Translations under genes and position numbers: made by a program
Shown: positions 1 to 12,349 of the stretch, piece by piece
Layout of the letters: each line of letters begins with the position of its first letter
Position numbering within the stretch: the stretch's first letter is position 1
Notes under the pieces: model-generated
Databases searched by the model: none
Told to the model about the DNA's origin: nothing
Seen by the model: the letters and a program-made list of their open reading frames with translations, nothing else
Source of the DNA: Nemertoderma westbladi
Taxonomy: Eukaryota; Xenacoelomorpha; Nemertodermatida; Nemertodermatidae
Assembly: GCA_032718475.1 (NCBI GenBank)
Contig: JAUCBJ010004835.1
Coordinates: 1-47,367, forward strand
Length of the DNA stretch: 47,367 bases
Reading direction: 5' to 3'

Positions 1-135
1 TATACTTCACCAATATTAAGGCACTAACTCAAAATGTATATAACCAGCTGTTTGCCTTAACCAACCAATATACATTACATATTACACAATGTAGTCCTTC
101 AATTAACGTACAGTATACTATGGGGATTGTCACAG
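1..135. other. Left flank, no gene seen
   Basis: This AT-rich stretch lies outside the LINE-derived inverted repeat. The minus-strand reading frame of the adjacent LINE fragment runs on through it, but the residues no longer match the other LINE copies beyond position 136, so it is treated as unrelated flanking DNA. Confidence 0.6.
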
Positions 136-761
136 CCCATGCCTTTCCCTTACGTATTCGAAGGTCCTCACCTGACTTCCGGATCCATGATCCCAGGTAA
201 CAGAAGTCGTCCACATGCTCAAGCATACCATCCTTTGAGCTTATGCTCATCCGATCAGAGACTTGCTGAGGACTTTCAAAGTTAACTGTCAGAATTTTGG
301 TCTTTCTGGAGTTAATAAAAAGACCAACACTAGAAGCAGCATGTTCTAATGAGCTGAGGAGCCGCTGGGCTCCCTCTAATGATTCTGAGAATACTCCTAA
401 GTCATCAGCAAAGTCTAGATCAGTTAGGTACTTGGCAGGATTTCCTCGACTTCTGGAGCCAGTAGGTGGAGTTATCATCACCCCATCATCATTATGATGA
501 TCTAAGGACATGCGTAGAACATAGTCAACCACAATAATGAACAAGAATGGTGCAAGTGTGTCTCCTTGGAGGACGCCCCATAACACTTCAAATGGTTCTG
601 TGTCACCGTCAACAGTAGACACAAATGTTGTCGAACCATCGTATACTGATCTGATTGCTGCAATAATTTCATCAGGAATCCCATATAATGAAAGTATGCT
701 GAACATATGTGAGCGAGAGACTGAATCAAAGGCCTTGAAGAAGTCAACAAAGATAACAGCC
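136..761 (-). mobile_element. Internal fragment of an RTE-like LINE (reverse transcriptase region), inverted
   Basis: The minus strand encodes the middle of a non-LTR retrotransposon reverse transcriptase: motif A (FVDFFKAFDSVSR), a motif-B-like LQGDTLAPFLF, and the catalytic FADD of motif C (LDFADDLGV). It then runs through the thumb-like region to YLGSWIRKSGEDLR. It has neither the 5' nor the 3' end of the element: homology to the other copies stops abruptly at both sides. It is the mirror image, with no length difference, of 1075-1700, differing only at scattered single bases (for example SRSH versus SRSR and GVFSES versus GVLSES in translation). The open frame in which it lies (29-817) is a by-product of the insertion. 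The RTE assignment is from motif style and the trinucleotide tail of sister copies. Confidence 0.85.
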
Positions 762-1700
762 ACAGATGTTATAGATAGACCAAGATAGACATGTACCGAA
801 CAACAAGAGTCCCACAAGAAATGAAAACAAATAAGTTGGTGCCAGTTCCCAAGAAGGGCAACCTAACACTCTATGGTTCTTTTCGGGGAATCTCATTGAT
901 CTCGATTGCTGCAAGGCTATACAATAGGATTCTATTAAATCGCATCAGGGATCCCATTGAGAGACTGCTCCGTGGAAATCAAAATGGGTTCCGTAAAGGT
1001 CGTGGGACCATGGAGCCCATTTTGGCACTTAGAAGGATAATTGAAGAGTTATCAAAAAAGAAAGACAGGCATCTGGCTGTTATCTTTGTTGACTTCTTCA
1101 AGGCCTTTGATTCAGTCTCTCGCTCACGTATGTTCAGCATACTTTCATTATATGGGATTCCTGATGAAATTATTGCAGCAATCAGATCAGTATACGATGG
1201 TTCGACAACATTTGTGTCTACTGTTGACGGTGACACAGAACCATTTGAAGTGTTATGGGGCGTCCTCCAAGGAGACACACTTGCACCATTCTTGTTCATT
1301 ATTGTTGTTGACTATGTTCTACGCATGTCCTTAGATCATTATAATGATGATGGGGTGATGATAACTCCACCTACTGGCTCCAGAAGTCGAGGAAATCATG
1401 CCAAGTACCTAACTGATCTAGACTTTGCTGATGACTTAGGAGTACTCTCAGAATCATTAGAGGGAGCCCAACGGCTCCTCAGCTCATTAGAACATGCTGC
1501 TTCTAGTGTTGGTCTTTTTATTAACTCCAGAAAGACCAAAATTCTGACAGTTAACTTTGAAAGTCCTCAGCAAGTCTCTGATCGGATGAGCATAAGCTCA
1601 AAGGATGGTATGCTTGAGCATGTGGACGACTTCTGTTACCTGGGATCATGGATCCGGAAGTCAGGTGAGGACCTTCGAATACGTAAGGGAAAGGCATGGG
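136..1700. repeat. Large inverted repeat (626-bp arms, 313-bp loop) made of LINE sequence
   Basis: Arms are 136-761 and 1075-1700, equal in length and nearly identical in reverse complement. The loop consists of 24 bp of non-LINE DNA (762-785) followed by the start of the plus-strand LINE copy (786-1074). The arms carry several base differences, which argues against a simple sequencing fold-back artefact. Confidence 0.85.
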
Positions 1701-2242
1701 CAGCCTTGAATAGGCTTTCCAGGATTTGGAAGTCACCGAGAATTAATCGGAAACTTAAGGTCCGATTATTTAGAGCAGCAGTAGTTCCAGTACTCCTCTA
1801 CGGGAGTCCATGCTGGGCTCTAACTGCTGAGGACACCAAATCTCTGGATGGCACATTCACAAGAATGCTACGCCGGGTTCATTGTGTCAAGTACAATGCA
1901 CACATCTCCAACCAGACACTATATAACATTGGAGGTGTCTCATTGGCTCCCCCAAGCTTGACACTAGAACAAAATCGCCTCCGCTTTGCAGGACATTGCT
2001 TTCGCCGTGAGGACCAGCCAGTGCATAATCTTGTACTTTGGCAGCCTCATGGAGTGAATAAGCATGGTGGACAGCCCATGACTTTCTTGAGACGCATCTT
2101 AAAGGGCACTGGCCTTAAAGATGCGGATGATCTAGCAAATGTCATGGGTGATAGGGAGTTGTGGCGGTGCAATTTTGTTGACAAGCCGGCACAGCATTCT
2201 TAAAAATGCAGCTGCAATGCAGCATGCTGATCCTAGTAGTAG
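786..2242 (+). mobile_element. 5'-truncated RTE-like LINE copy ending in a (TAG)n tail
   Basis: Homology to the copy at 17090-18541 starts at TAGACATGTACCG (786) and continues without a single length difference to the 3' end, a constant offset of 16304. The 3' end is the short untranslated tail after the ORF stop, finishing in GATCCTAGTAGTAG. Trinucleotide 3' tails rather than poly(A) are typical of RTE-type LINEs. The first satellite unit follows the tail directly at 2243. No target-site duplication could be identified because the left side is a rearranged inverted copy. Confidence 0.85.
791..2203 (+). CDS. LINE ORF2 fragment: reverse transcriptase and C-terminal region (partial)
   Basis: This 470-codon open frame encodes the C-terminal part of a LINE polyprotein. 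In order it has the finger motif PVPKKGNLTLYGSFRGISLI (residues ~18-37), NQNGFRKGRGT (~63-73), motif A FVDFFKAFDSV (~98), motif B-like LQGDTLAPF (~158), catalytic FADD (~213), the YLGSWIR thumb motif (~290), and a C-terminal LLYGSPCWALTAEDTKSLD...RFAGHCFRRED segment typical of RTE-type proteins. The enzyme would copy element RNA at a nicked target. The apurinic-like endonuclease that should precede the RT is absent because the copy is 5'-truncated, so the apparent start Met is not the native start. No in-frame stop is present up to 2203, indicating a young copy. Confidence 0.85.
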   Translation: MYRTTRVPQEMKTNKLVPVPKKGNLTLYGSFRGISLISIAARLYNRILLNRIRDPIERLLRGNQNGFRKGRGTMEPILALRRIIEELSKKKDRHLAVIFVDFFKAFDSVSRSRMFSILSLYGIPDEIIAAIRSVYDGSTTFVSTVDGDTEPFEVLWGVLQGDTLAPFLFIIVVDYVLRMSLDHYNDDGVMITPPTGSRSRGNHAKYLTDLDFADDLGVLSESLEGAQRLLSSLEHAASSVGLFINSRKTKILTVNFESPQQVSDRMSISSKDGMLEHVDDFCYLGSWIRKSGEDLRIRKGKAWAALNRLSRIWKSPRINRKLKVRLFRAAVVPVLLYGSPCWALTAEDTKSLDGTFTRMLRRVHCVKYNAHISNQTLYNIGGVSLAPPSLTLEQNRLRFAGHCFRREDQPVHNLVLWQPHGVNKHGGQPMTFLRRILKGTGLKDADDLANVMGDRELWRCNFVDKPAQHS

Positions 2243-5200
2243 TGGAATGGGGAGTTTATATGGTAGATATTGCGGAATGGGGTGGGGAGTTTAAATGGCA
2301 GAGATTCTGGAATGGGGAGTTTATATGGCAGAGATTGTGGAATGGGGAGTTTATACGGCAGAGATTGTGGAATGGAGAGTTTATATGGTAGAGATTGTGG
2401 AATGGGGTGGGGAATTTAAATGGCAGATATTGTGGAATGGGGAGTTTATATGGCAGAGATAGTGGAATGGGGAGTTTATATGGCAGAAATTGTGGAATGG
2501 GGAGTTTATAAGGCAGATATTGTGGAATGGGGAGTTTATATGGTAGAGATTCTGGAATGGGTAGTTTATATGGCATAGAATGTGGAATGGGGAGTTTATA
2601 TGGCAGATATTGTGGAATGGGGAGTTTATATGGCAGAGATTGTGAAATGGGGAGTTTATATGACAGAGATTGTGGAATGGGGAGTTTATATGGCAGAGAT
2701 TGTGGAATGGAGAGTTTATATGGTAGAGATTGTGGAATGGGGAGTTTATATGGCAGAGATTGTGGAATGGGGGGTTTATATGGCAGAGATTGTGGAATGG
2801 GGAGTTTATATGGCAGAGATTGTGGAATGGGGAGTTTAAATGGCATATATTGTGGAATGGGGAGTTTATATGGCAGAGATTGTGGAATGGGGAGTTTAAA
2901 TGGCATATATTGTGGAATGGGGAGTTTATATGGCAGAGATTGTGGAATGGGGAGTTTATATGGCAGATATTGTGGAATGGGGAGTTTATATGGCAGAGAT
3001 TGTGGAATGGGGGGTTTATATGGCAGAGATTGTGGAATGGGGAGTTTATATGGCAGAGATTGTGGAATGGGGAGTTTAAATGGCATATATTGTGGAATGG
3101 GGAGTTTATATGGCAGAGATTGTGGAATGGGGAGTTTATATGGCAGATATTGTGGAATGGGGTGGGGAGTTTAAATGGCAGAGATTGTGGAATGGGGAGT
3201 TTATATGGCAGAGATTGTGGAATGGGGAGTTTAAATGGCATATATTGTGGAATGGGGAGTTTATATGGCAGAGATTGTGGAATGGGGAGTTTATATGGCA
3301 GATATTGTGGAATGGGGTGGGGAGTTTAAATGGCAGAGATTGTGGAATGGGGAGTTTAAATGGCATATATTGTGGAATGGGGAGTTTATATGGCAGAGAT
3401 TGTGGAATGGGGAGTTTATATGGCAGATATTGTGGAATGGGGAGTTTATATGGCAGAGATTGTGGAATGGGGGTTTATATGGCAGAGATTGTGGAATGGG
3501 GAGTTTATATGGCAGAGATTGTGGAATGGGGAGTTTAAATGGCATATATTGTGGAATGGGGAGTTTATATGGCAGAGATTGTGGAATGGGGAGTTTATAT
3601 GGCAGATATTGTGGAATGGGGTGGGGAGTTTAAATGGCAGAGATTGTGGAATGGGGAGTTTATATGGCAGAGATTGTGGAATGGAGAGTTTATATGGTAG
3701 AGATTGTGGAATGGGGAGTTTATATGGCAGAGATTGTGGAATGGGGGGTTTATATGGCAGAGATTGTGGAATGGGGTGTTTAGATGGCAGAGATTGTGGA
3801 ATGGGGAGTTTATATGGCAGAGATTGTGGAATGGGGAGTTTATATGGCAGAGATTGTGGAATGGGGAGTTTATATAGCAGAGATTGTGGAATGGGGAGTT
3901 TATATAGCAGATATTGCGGAATGGAGAGTTTATATGGCAGAGATTGTGGAATGGGGAGTTTATATGGTAGAGATTGTGGAATGGGGTGGGGAGTTTAAAT
4001 GGCAGATATTGTGGAATGGGGAGTTTATATGGCAGAGATTGTGGAATGGGGAGTTTAAATGGCAGAGATTGTGGAATGGGGTGGGGAGTTTAAATGGCAG
4101 AGATTGTGGAATGGGGAGTTTATATGGCAGAGATTGTGGAATGGGGAGTTTAAATGGCAGAGATTGTGGAATGGGGTGGGGAGTTTAAATGGCAGAGATT
4201 GTGGAATGGGGAGTTTATATGGCAGATATTGCGGAATGGAGAGTTTATATGGCAGAGATTGTGGAATGGGGAGGGGAGTTTAAATGGCAGAGATTGTGGA
4301 ATGGGGAGTTTATATGGCAGAGATTGTGGAATGGGGAGTTTAAATGGCAGAGATTGTGGAATGGGGTGGGGAGTTTAAATGGCAGAGATTGTGGAATGGG
4401 GAGTTTATATGGCAGATATTGTGGAATGGGGAGTTTATATGGCAGAGATTGTGGAATGGGGAGTATATATGGTAGAGATTGTGGAATGGGGTGGGGAGTT
4501 TATATGGCAGAGATTGTGGAATGGGGAGTTTATATGGCAGATATTGTGGAATGGGGAGTTTATATAGCAGATATTGCGGAATGGAGAGTTTATATGGCAG
4601 AGATTGTGGAATGGGGAGTTAAATGGCAGATATTGTGGAATGGGGAGTTTATATGGCAGAGATTGTGGAATGGGGAGTTTAAATGGCAGAGATTGTGGAA
4701 TGGGGTGGGGAGTTTAAATGGCAGAGATTGTGGAATGGGGAGTTTATATGGCAGATATTGTGGAATGGGGAGTTTATATGGCAGAGATTGTGGAATGGGG
4801 AGTATATATGGTAGAGATTGTGGAATGGGGTGGGGAGTTTATATGGCAGAGATTGTGGAATGGGGAGTTTATATGGCAGAGATTGTGGAATGGGGAGTTT
4901 AAATGGCATATATTGTGGAATGGGGAGTTTATATGGCAGAGATTGTGGAATGGGGAGTTTATATGGCAGATATTGTGGAATGGGGTGGGGAGTTTAAATG
5001 GCAGAGATTGTGGAATGGGGAGTTTAAATGGCATATATTGTGGAATGGGGAGTTTATATGGCAGAGATTGTGGAATGGGGAGTTTATATGGCAGATATTG
5101 TGGAATGGGGAGTTTATATGGCAGAGATTGTGGAATGGGGGTTTATATGGCAGAGATTGTGGAATGGGGAGTTTATATGGCAGAGATTGTGGAATGGGGA

Positions 5201-8200
5201 GTTTAAATGGCATATATTGTGGAATGGGGAGTTTATATGGCAGAGATTGTGGAATGGGGAGTTTATATGGCAGATATTGTGGAATGGGGTGGGGAGTTTA
5301 AATGGCAGAGATTGTGGAATGGGGAGTTTATATGGCAGAGATTGTGGAATGGAGAGTTTATATGGTAGAGATTGTGGAATGGGGAGTTTATATGGCAGAG
5401 ATTGTGGAATGGGGGGTTTATATGGCAGAGATTGTGGAATGGGGTGTTTAGATGGCAGAGATTGTGGAATGGGGAGTTTATATGGCAGAGATTGTGGAAT
5501 GGGGAGTTTATATGGCAGAGATTGTGGAATGGGGAGTTTATATGGCAGAGATTGTGGAATGGGGAGTTTAAATGGCAGATATTGTGGAATGGGGAGTTTA
5601 TATGGCAGAGATTGTGGAATGGGGAGTTTAAATGGCAGAGATTGTGGAATGGGGTGGGGAGTTTAAATGGCAGAGATTGTGGAATGGGGAGTTTATATGG
5701 CAGATATTGTGGAATGGGGAGTTTATATGGCAGAGATTGTGGAATGGGGAGTATATATGGTAGAGATTGTGGAATGGGGTGGGGAGTTTATATGGCAGAG
5801 ATTGTGGAATGGAGAGTTTATATGGAAGAGATTGTGGAATGGGGAGTTTATATGGTAGAGATTGTGGAATGGGGTGGGGAGTTTAAATGGCAGAGATTGT
5901 GGAATGGGGAGTTTATATGGCAGATATTGTGCAATGGGGAGTTTATATGGCAGAGATTGTGGAATGGGGAGTTTAAATGGCAGAGATTGTGGAATGGGGA
6001 GTTTATATGGCAGAGATTGTGGAATGGGGAGTTTATATGGCAGAGATTGTGGAATGGGGTGGGGAGTTTAAATGGCAGATATTGTGGAATGGGGAGTTTA
6101 TATGGCAGAGATAGTGGAATGGGGAGTTTATATGGCAGAAATTGTGGAATGGGGAGTTTATAAGGCAGAGATTGTGGAATGGGGAGTTTAAATGGCACAG
6201 ATTGTAGATAGAATGGGGAGATTATATGGCAGATATTGTGGAATGGGGAGTTTATATGGTAGAGATTCTGGAATGGGGAGTTTATATGGCATAGAATGTG
6301 GAATGGGGAGTTTATATGGCAGATATTGTGGAATGGGGAGTTTATATGGCAGAGATTGTGGAATGGGGAGTTTATATGACAGAGATTGTGGAATTGGGAG
6401 TTTATATGGCAGAGATTGTGGAATGGAGAGTTTATATTGTAGAGATTGTGGAATGGGGAGTTTATATGGCAGAGATTGTGGAATGGGGGGTTTATATGGC
6501 AGAGATTGTGGAATGGGGAGTTTATATGGCAGAGATTGTGGAATGGGGAGTTTAAATGGCATATATTGTGGAATGGGGAGTTTATATGGCAGAGATTGTG
6601 GAATGGGGAGTTTATATGGCAGATATTGTGGAATGGGGTGGGGAGTTTAAATGGCAGAGATTGTGGAATGGGGAGTTTATATGGCAGAGATTGTGGAATG
6701 GAGAGTTTATATGGTAGAGATTGTGGAATGGGGAGTTTATATGGCAGATATTGTGGAATGGGGGGTTTATATGGCAGAGATTGTGGAATGGGGTGTTTAG
6801 ATGGCAGAGATTGTGGAATGGGGAGTTTATATGGCAGAGATTGTGGAATGGGGAGTTTATATGGCAGAGATTGTGGAATGGGGAGTTTATATGGCAGAGA
6901 TTGTGGAATGGGGATTTTAAATGGCAGAGATTGTGGAATGGGGAGTTTATATGGCAGATATTGTGGAATGGGGAGTTTATATGGCAGAGATTGTGGAATG
7001 GGGAGTATATATGGTAGAGATTGTGGAATGGGGTGGGGAGTTTATATGGCAGAGATTGTGGAATGGAGAGTTTATATGGAAGAGATTGTGGAATGGGGTG
7101 GGGAGTTTAAATGGCAGAGATTGTGGAATGGGGAGTTTATATGGCAGATATTGTGCAATGGGGAGTTTATATGGTAGAGATTGTGGAATGGGGACTTTAA
7201 ATGCCAGAGATTGTGGAATGGGGGAATTTATATGGCAGATATTGTGGAATGGGGAGTTTATATGGCAGAGATTGTGGAATGGGGAGTTTAAAAGGCAGAT
7301 ATTGTGGAATGGGGAGTTTATATGGCAGAGATTGTGGAATGGGGAGTTTATATGACAGAGATTGTGGAATGGGGATTTTATATGGCAGAGATTGTGGAAT
7401 GGGGAGTTTAAATGGCAGATATTGTGGAATGGGGAGTTTATATGGCAGAGATTGTGGAATGGGGAGTTTAAATGGCAGAGATTGTGGAATGGGGAGTTTA
7501 AATGGCAGATATTGTGGAATGGGGAGTTTATATGGCAGAGATTGTGGAATGGGGTGTTTAGATGGCAGAGATTGTGGAATGGGGAGTTTATATGGCAGAG
7601 ATTGTGGAATGGGGAGTTTATATGGCAGAGATTGTGGAATGGGGGAGTTTATATGGCAGAGATTGTGGAATGGGGAGTTTATATGGCAGAGATTGTGGAA
7701 TGGGGAGTTTATATGGCAGAGATTGTGGAATGGGGAGTTTATATGCAGAGATTGTGGAATGGGGAGTTTATATGGCAGAGATTGTGGAATGGGGAGTTTA
7801 TATGGCAGAGATTGTGGAATGGGGAGTTTAAATGGCAGAGATTGTGGAATGGGGAGTTTAAATGGCAGATATTGTGGAATGGGGAGTTTATATGGCAGAG
7901 ATTGTGGAATGGGGAGTTTATATGGCAGAGATTGTGGAATGGGGAGTTTATATGGCAGAGATTGTGGAATGGGGAGTTTAAATGGCAGAGATTGTGGAAT
8001 GGGGAGTTTATATGGCAGAGATTGTGGAATGGGGAGTTTAAATGGCAGATATTGTGGAATGGGGAGTTTATATGGCAGAGATTGTGGAATGGGGAGTTTA
8101 AATGGCAGAGATTGTGGAATGGGGTGGGGAGTTTATATGGCAGAGATTGTGGAATGGGGAGTTTATATGGCAGATATTGTGCAATGTGGAGTTTATATGG

Positions 8201-11200
8201 TAGAGATTGTGGAATGGGGACTTTAAATGCCAGAGATTGTGGAATGGGGGAATTTATATGGCAGATATTGTGGAATGGGGAGTTTATATGGCAGAGATTG
8301 TGGAATGGGGAGTTTATATGGCAGAGATTGTGGAATGGGGAGTTTAATGGCAGATATTGTGGAATGGGGAGTTTATATGGCAGAGATTGTGGAATGGGGA
8401 GTTTATATGGCAGAGATTGTGGAATGGGGAGTTTATATGGCAGAGATTGTGGAATGGGGAGTTTATATGGCAGAGATTGTGGAATGGGGAGTTTAAATGG
8501 CAGAGATTGTGGAATGGGGAGTTTATATGGCAGATATTGTGCAATGTGGAGTTTATATGGTAGAGATTGTGGAATGGGGACTTTAAATGCCAGAGATTGT
8601 GGAATGGGGGAATTTATATGGCAGATATTGTGGAATGGGGAGTTTATATGGCAGAGATTGTGGAATGGGGAGTATATATGGTAGAGATTGTGGAATGGGG
8701 TGGGGAGTTTATATGGCAGAGATTGTGGAATGGGGAGTTTATATGGCAGAGATTGTGGAATGGGGAGTTTATATGGCAGAGATTGTGGAATGGGGAGTTT
8801 ATATGGCAGATATTGTGGAATGGGGAGTTTATATGGCAGAGATTGTGGAATGGGGAGTATATATGGCAGATATTGTGCAATGTGGAGTTTATATGGTAGA
8901 GATTGTGGAATGGGGACTTTAAATGCCAGAGATTGTGGAATGGGGGAATTTATATGGCAGATATTGTGGAATGGGGAGTTTATATGGCAGAGATTGTGGA
9001 ATGGGGAGTATATATGGTAGAGATTGTGGAATGGGGTGGGGAGTTTATATGGCAGAGATTGTGGAATGGGGAGTTTATATGGCAGAGATTGTGGAATGGG
9101 GAGTTTATATGGCAGAGATTGTGGAATGGGGAGTTTATATGGCAGATATTGTGGAATGGGGAGTTTAAATGGCAGAGATTGTGGAATGGGGAGTTTATAT
9201 GGCAGATATTGTGCAATGTGGAGTTTATATGGTAGAGATTGTGGAATGGGGAGTATATCTGGTAGAGATTGTGGAATGGGGTGGGGAGTTTATATGGCAG
9301 AGATTGTGGAATGGGGAGTTTATATGGCAGATATTGTGGAATGGGGAGTTTATATGGCAGAGATTGTGGAATGGGGAGTTTAATGGCAGATATTGTGGAA
9401 TGGGGAGTTTATATGGCAGAGATTGTGGAATGGGGAGTTTATATGGCAGAGATTGTGGAATGGGGAGTTTAAATGGCAGAGATTGTGGAATGGGGAGTTT
9501 ATATGGCAGAGATTGTGGAATGGGGAGTTTATATGGCAGATATTGTGGAATGGGGAGTTTATATGGCAGAGATTGTGGAATGGGGAGTTTAAATGGCAGA
9601 TATTGTGGAATGGGGAGTTTATATGGCAGAGATTGTGGAATGGGGAGTTTATATGGCAGAGATTGTGGAATGGGGAGTTTAAATGGCAGAGATTGTGGAA
9701 TGGGGAGTTTATATGGCAGAGATTGTGGAATGGGGAGTTTATATGGCAGAGATTGTGGAATGGGGAGTTTAAATGGCAGAGATTGTGGAATGGGGTGGGG
9801 AGTTTAAATGGCAGAGATTGTGGAATGGGGAGTTTATATGGCAGATATTGTGCAATGTGGAGTTTATATGGTAGAGATTGTGGAATGGGGACTTTAAATG
9901 CCAGAGATTGTGGAATGGGGGAATTTATATGGCAGATATTGTGGAATGGGGAGTTTATATGGCAGAGATTGTGGAATGGGGAGTATATATGGTAGAGATT
10001 GTGGAATGGGGTGGGAGTTTATATGGCAGAGATTGTGGAATGGGGAGTTTATATGGCAGAGATTGTGGAATGGGGAGTTTATATGGCAGAGATTGTGGAA
10101 TGGGGAGTTTATATGGCAGATATTGTGGAATGGGGAGTTTATATGGCAGAGATTGTGGAATGGGGAGTATATATGGTAGAGATTGTGGAATGGGGTGGGG
10201 AGTTTATATGGCAGAGATTGTGGAATGGAGAGTTTATATGGAAGAGATTGTGGAATGGGGAGTTTATATGGTAGAGATTGTGGAATGGGGTGGGGAGTTT
10301 AAATGGCAGAGATTGTGGAATGGGGAGTTTATATGGCAGATATTGTGCAATGGGGAGTTTATATGGTAGAGATTGTGGAATGGGGACTTTAAATGCCAGA
10401 GATTGTGGAATGGGGGAATTTATATGGCAGATATTGTGGAATGGGGAGTTTATATGGCAGAGATTGTGGAATGGGGAGTTTAAAAGGCAGATATTGTGGA
10501 ATGGGGAGTTTATATGGCAGAGATTGTGGAATGGGGAGTTTATATGACAGAGATTGTGGAATGGGGATTTTATATGGCAGAGATTGTGGAATGGGGAGTT
10601 TAAATGGCAGATATTGTGGAATGGGGAGTTTATATGGCAGAGATTGTGGAATGGGGAGTTTAAATGGCAGAGATTGTGGAATGGGGAGTTTAAATGGCAG
10701 ATATTGTGGAATGGGGAGTTTATATGGCAGAGATTGTGGAATGGGGAGTTTATATGGCAGAGATTGTGGAATGGGGAGTTTAAATGGCAGATATTGTGGA
10801 ATGGGGAGTTTATATGGCAGAGATTGTGGAATGGGGAGTTGAAATGGCAGATATTGTGGAATGGGGAGTTTATATGGCAGAGATTGTGGAATGGGGAGTT
10901 TATATGGCAGAGATTGTGGAATGGGGAGTTTATATGGCAGAGATTGTGGAATGGGGTGGGGAGTTTAAATGGCAGATATTGTGGAATGGGGAGTTTATAT
11001 GGCAGAGATTGTGGAATGGGGAGTTTATATGGCAGAGATTGTGGAATGGGGAGTTTATATGGCAGAGATTGTGGAATGGGGAGTTTAAATGGCAGAGATT
11101 GTGGAATGGGGAGTTTATATGGCAGATATTGTGGAATGGGGAGTTTATATGGCAGATATTGTGGAATGGGGAGTTTATATGGCAGAGATTGTGGAATGGG

Positions 11201-12349
11201 GAGTTTATATGGCAGAGATTGTGGAATGGGGAGTTTATATGGCAGAGATTGTGGAATGGGGAGTTTATATGGCAGAGATTGTGGAATGGGGTGAGTTTAA
11301 ATGGCAGATATTGTGGAATGGGGAGTTTATATGGCAGAGATTGTGGAATGGGGAGTTTATATGGCAGAGATTGTGGAATGGGGAGTTTATATGGCAGAGA
11401 TTGTGGAATGGGGAGTTTATATGGCAGAGATTGTGGAATGGGGAGTTTATATGGCAGATATTGTGGAATGGGGAGTTTATATGGCAGAGATTGTGGAATG
11501 GGGAGTTTATATGGCAGAGATTGTGGAATGGGGAGTTTATATGGCAGAGATTGTGGAATGGGGAGTTTATATGGCAGATATTGTGGAATGGGGAGTTTAT
11601 ATGGCAGAGATTGTGGAATGGGGAGTTTATATGGCAGAGATTGTGGAATGGGGAGTTTATATGGCAGAGATTGTGGAATGGGGAGTTTATATGGCAGAGA
11701 TTGTGGAATGGGGAGTTTATATGGCAGAGATTGTGGAATGGGGAGTTTATATGGCAGAGATTGTGGAATGGGGAGTTTAAATGGCAGAGATTGTGGAATG
11801 GGGAGTTTATATGGCAGAGATTGTGGAATGGGGAGTTTATATGGCAGATATTGTGGAATGGGGAGTTTATATGGCAGAGATTGTGGAATGGGGAGTTTAT
11901 ATGGCAGAGATTGTGGAATGGGGAGTTTATATGGCAGAGATTGTGGAATGGGGAGTTTATATGGCAGAGATTGTGGAATGGGGAGTTTATATGGCAGAGA
12001 TTGTGGAATGGGGAGTTTATATGGCAGAGATTGTGGAATGGGGAGTTTAAATGGCATATATTGTGGAATGGGGAGTTTATATGGCAGAGATTGTGGAATG
12101 GGGAGTTTATATGGCAGAGATTGTGCAATGTGGAGTTTAAATGGCAGATATTGTGGAATGGGGAGTTTATATGGCAGAGATTGTGGAATGGGGAGTTTAT
12201 ATGGCAGATATTGTGGAATGGGGAGTTTATATGGCAGAGATTGTGGAATGGGGAGTTTAAATGGCAGAGATTGTGGAATGGGGAGTTTATATGGCAGAGA
12301 TTGTGGAATGGGGAGTTTATATGGCAGAGATTGTGGAATGGGGAGTTTA
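2243..12349. repeat. 30-bp satellite array, ~10.1 kb, about 335 units
   Basis: A tandem array with a strict 30-bp period; a canonical unit can be read at 12001-12030 and contains GGAATGGGG, TTTATATGG and CAGAGATTG. The canonical plus strand has 12 G and only 1 C per unit and no CpG. Common variants are CAGATAT for CAGAGAT, TTTAAATGG for TTTATATGG, GGTAGAG for GGCAGAG, and a 35-bp unit with an extra TGGGG (GGAATGGGGTGGGGAG). Because 30 bp is exactly ten codons, every frame free of TAA gives long fake ORFs with decapeptide repeats, so no coding is called. The left end (2243-2650) is most diverged and 10970-12340 is most uniform. Larger blocks recur, for example 3235-3633 again at 4903-5301 (offset 1668 bp), 7201 onward again at 10393 onward (offset 3192 bp), and 8567-8899 again at 8903-9235 (offset 336 bp). 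Confidence 0.97.

Noticed and set aside
136-2242. Classical LINE 5' inversion (twin priming)
   Set aside because: In twin priming the inverted piece comes from upstream of the non-inverted piece. Here it duplicates an internal part of it.
2243-12349. CRISPR-like regular repeat
   Set aside because: Units are contiguous without unique spacers, and the surroundings are clearly eukaryotic.
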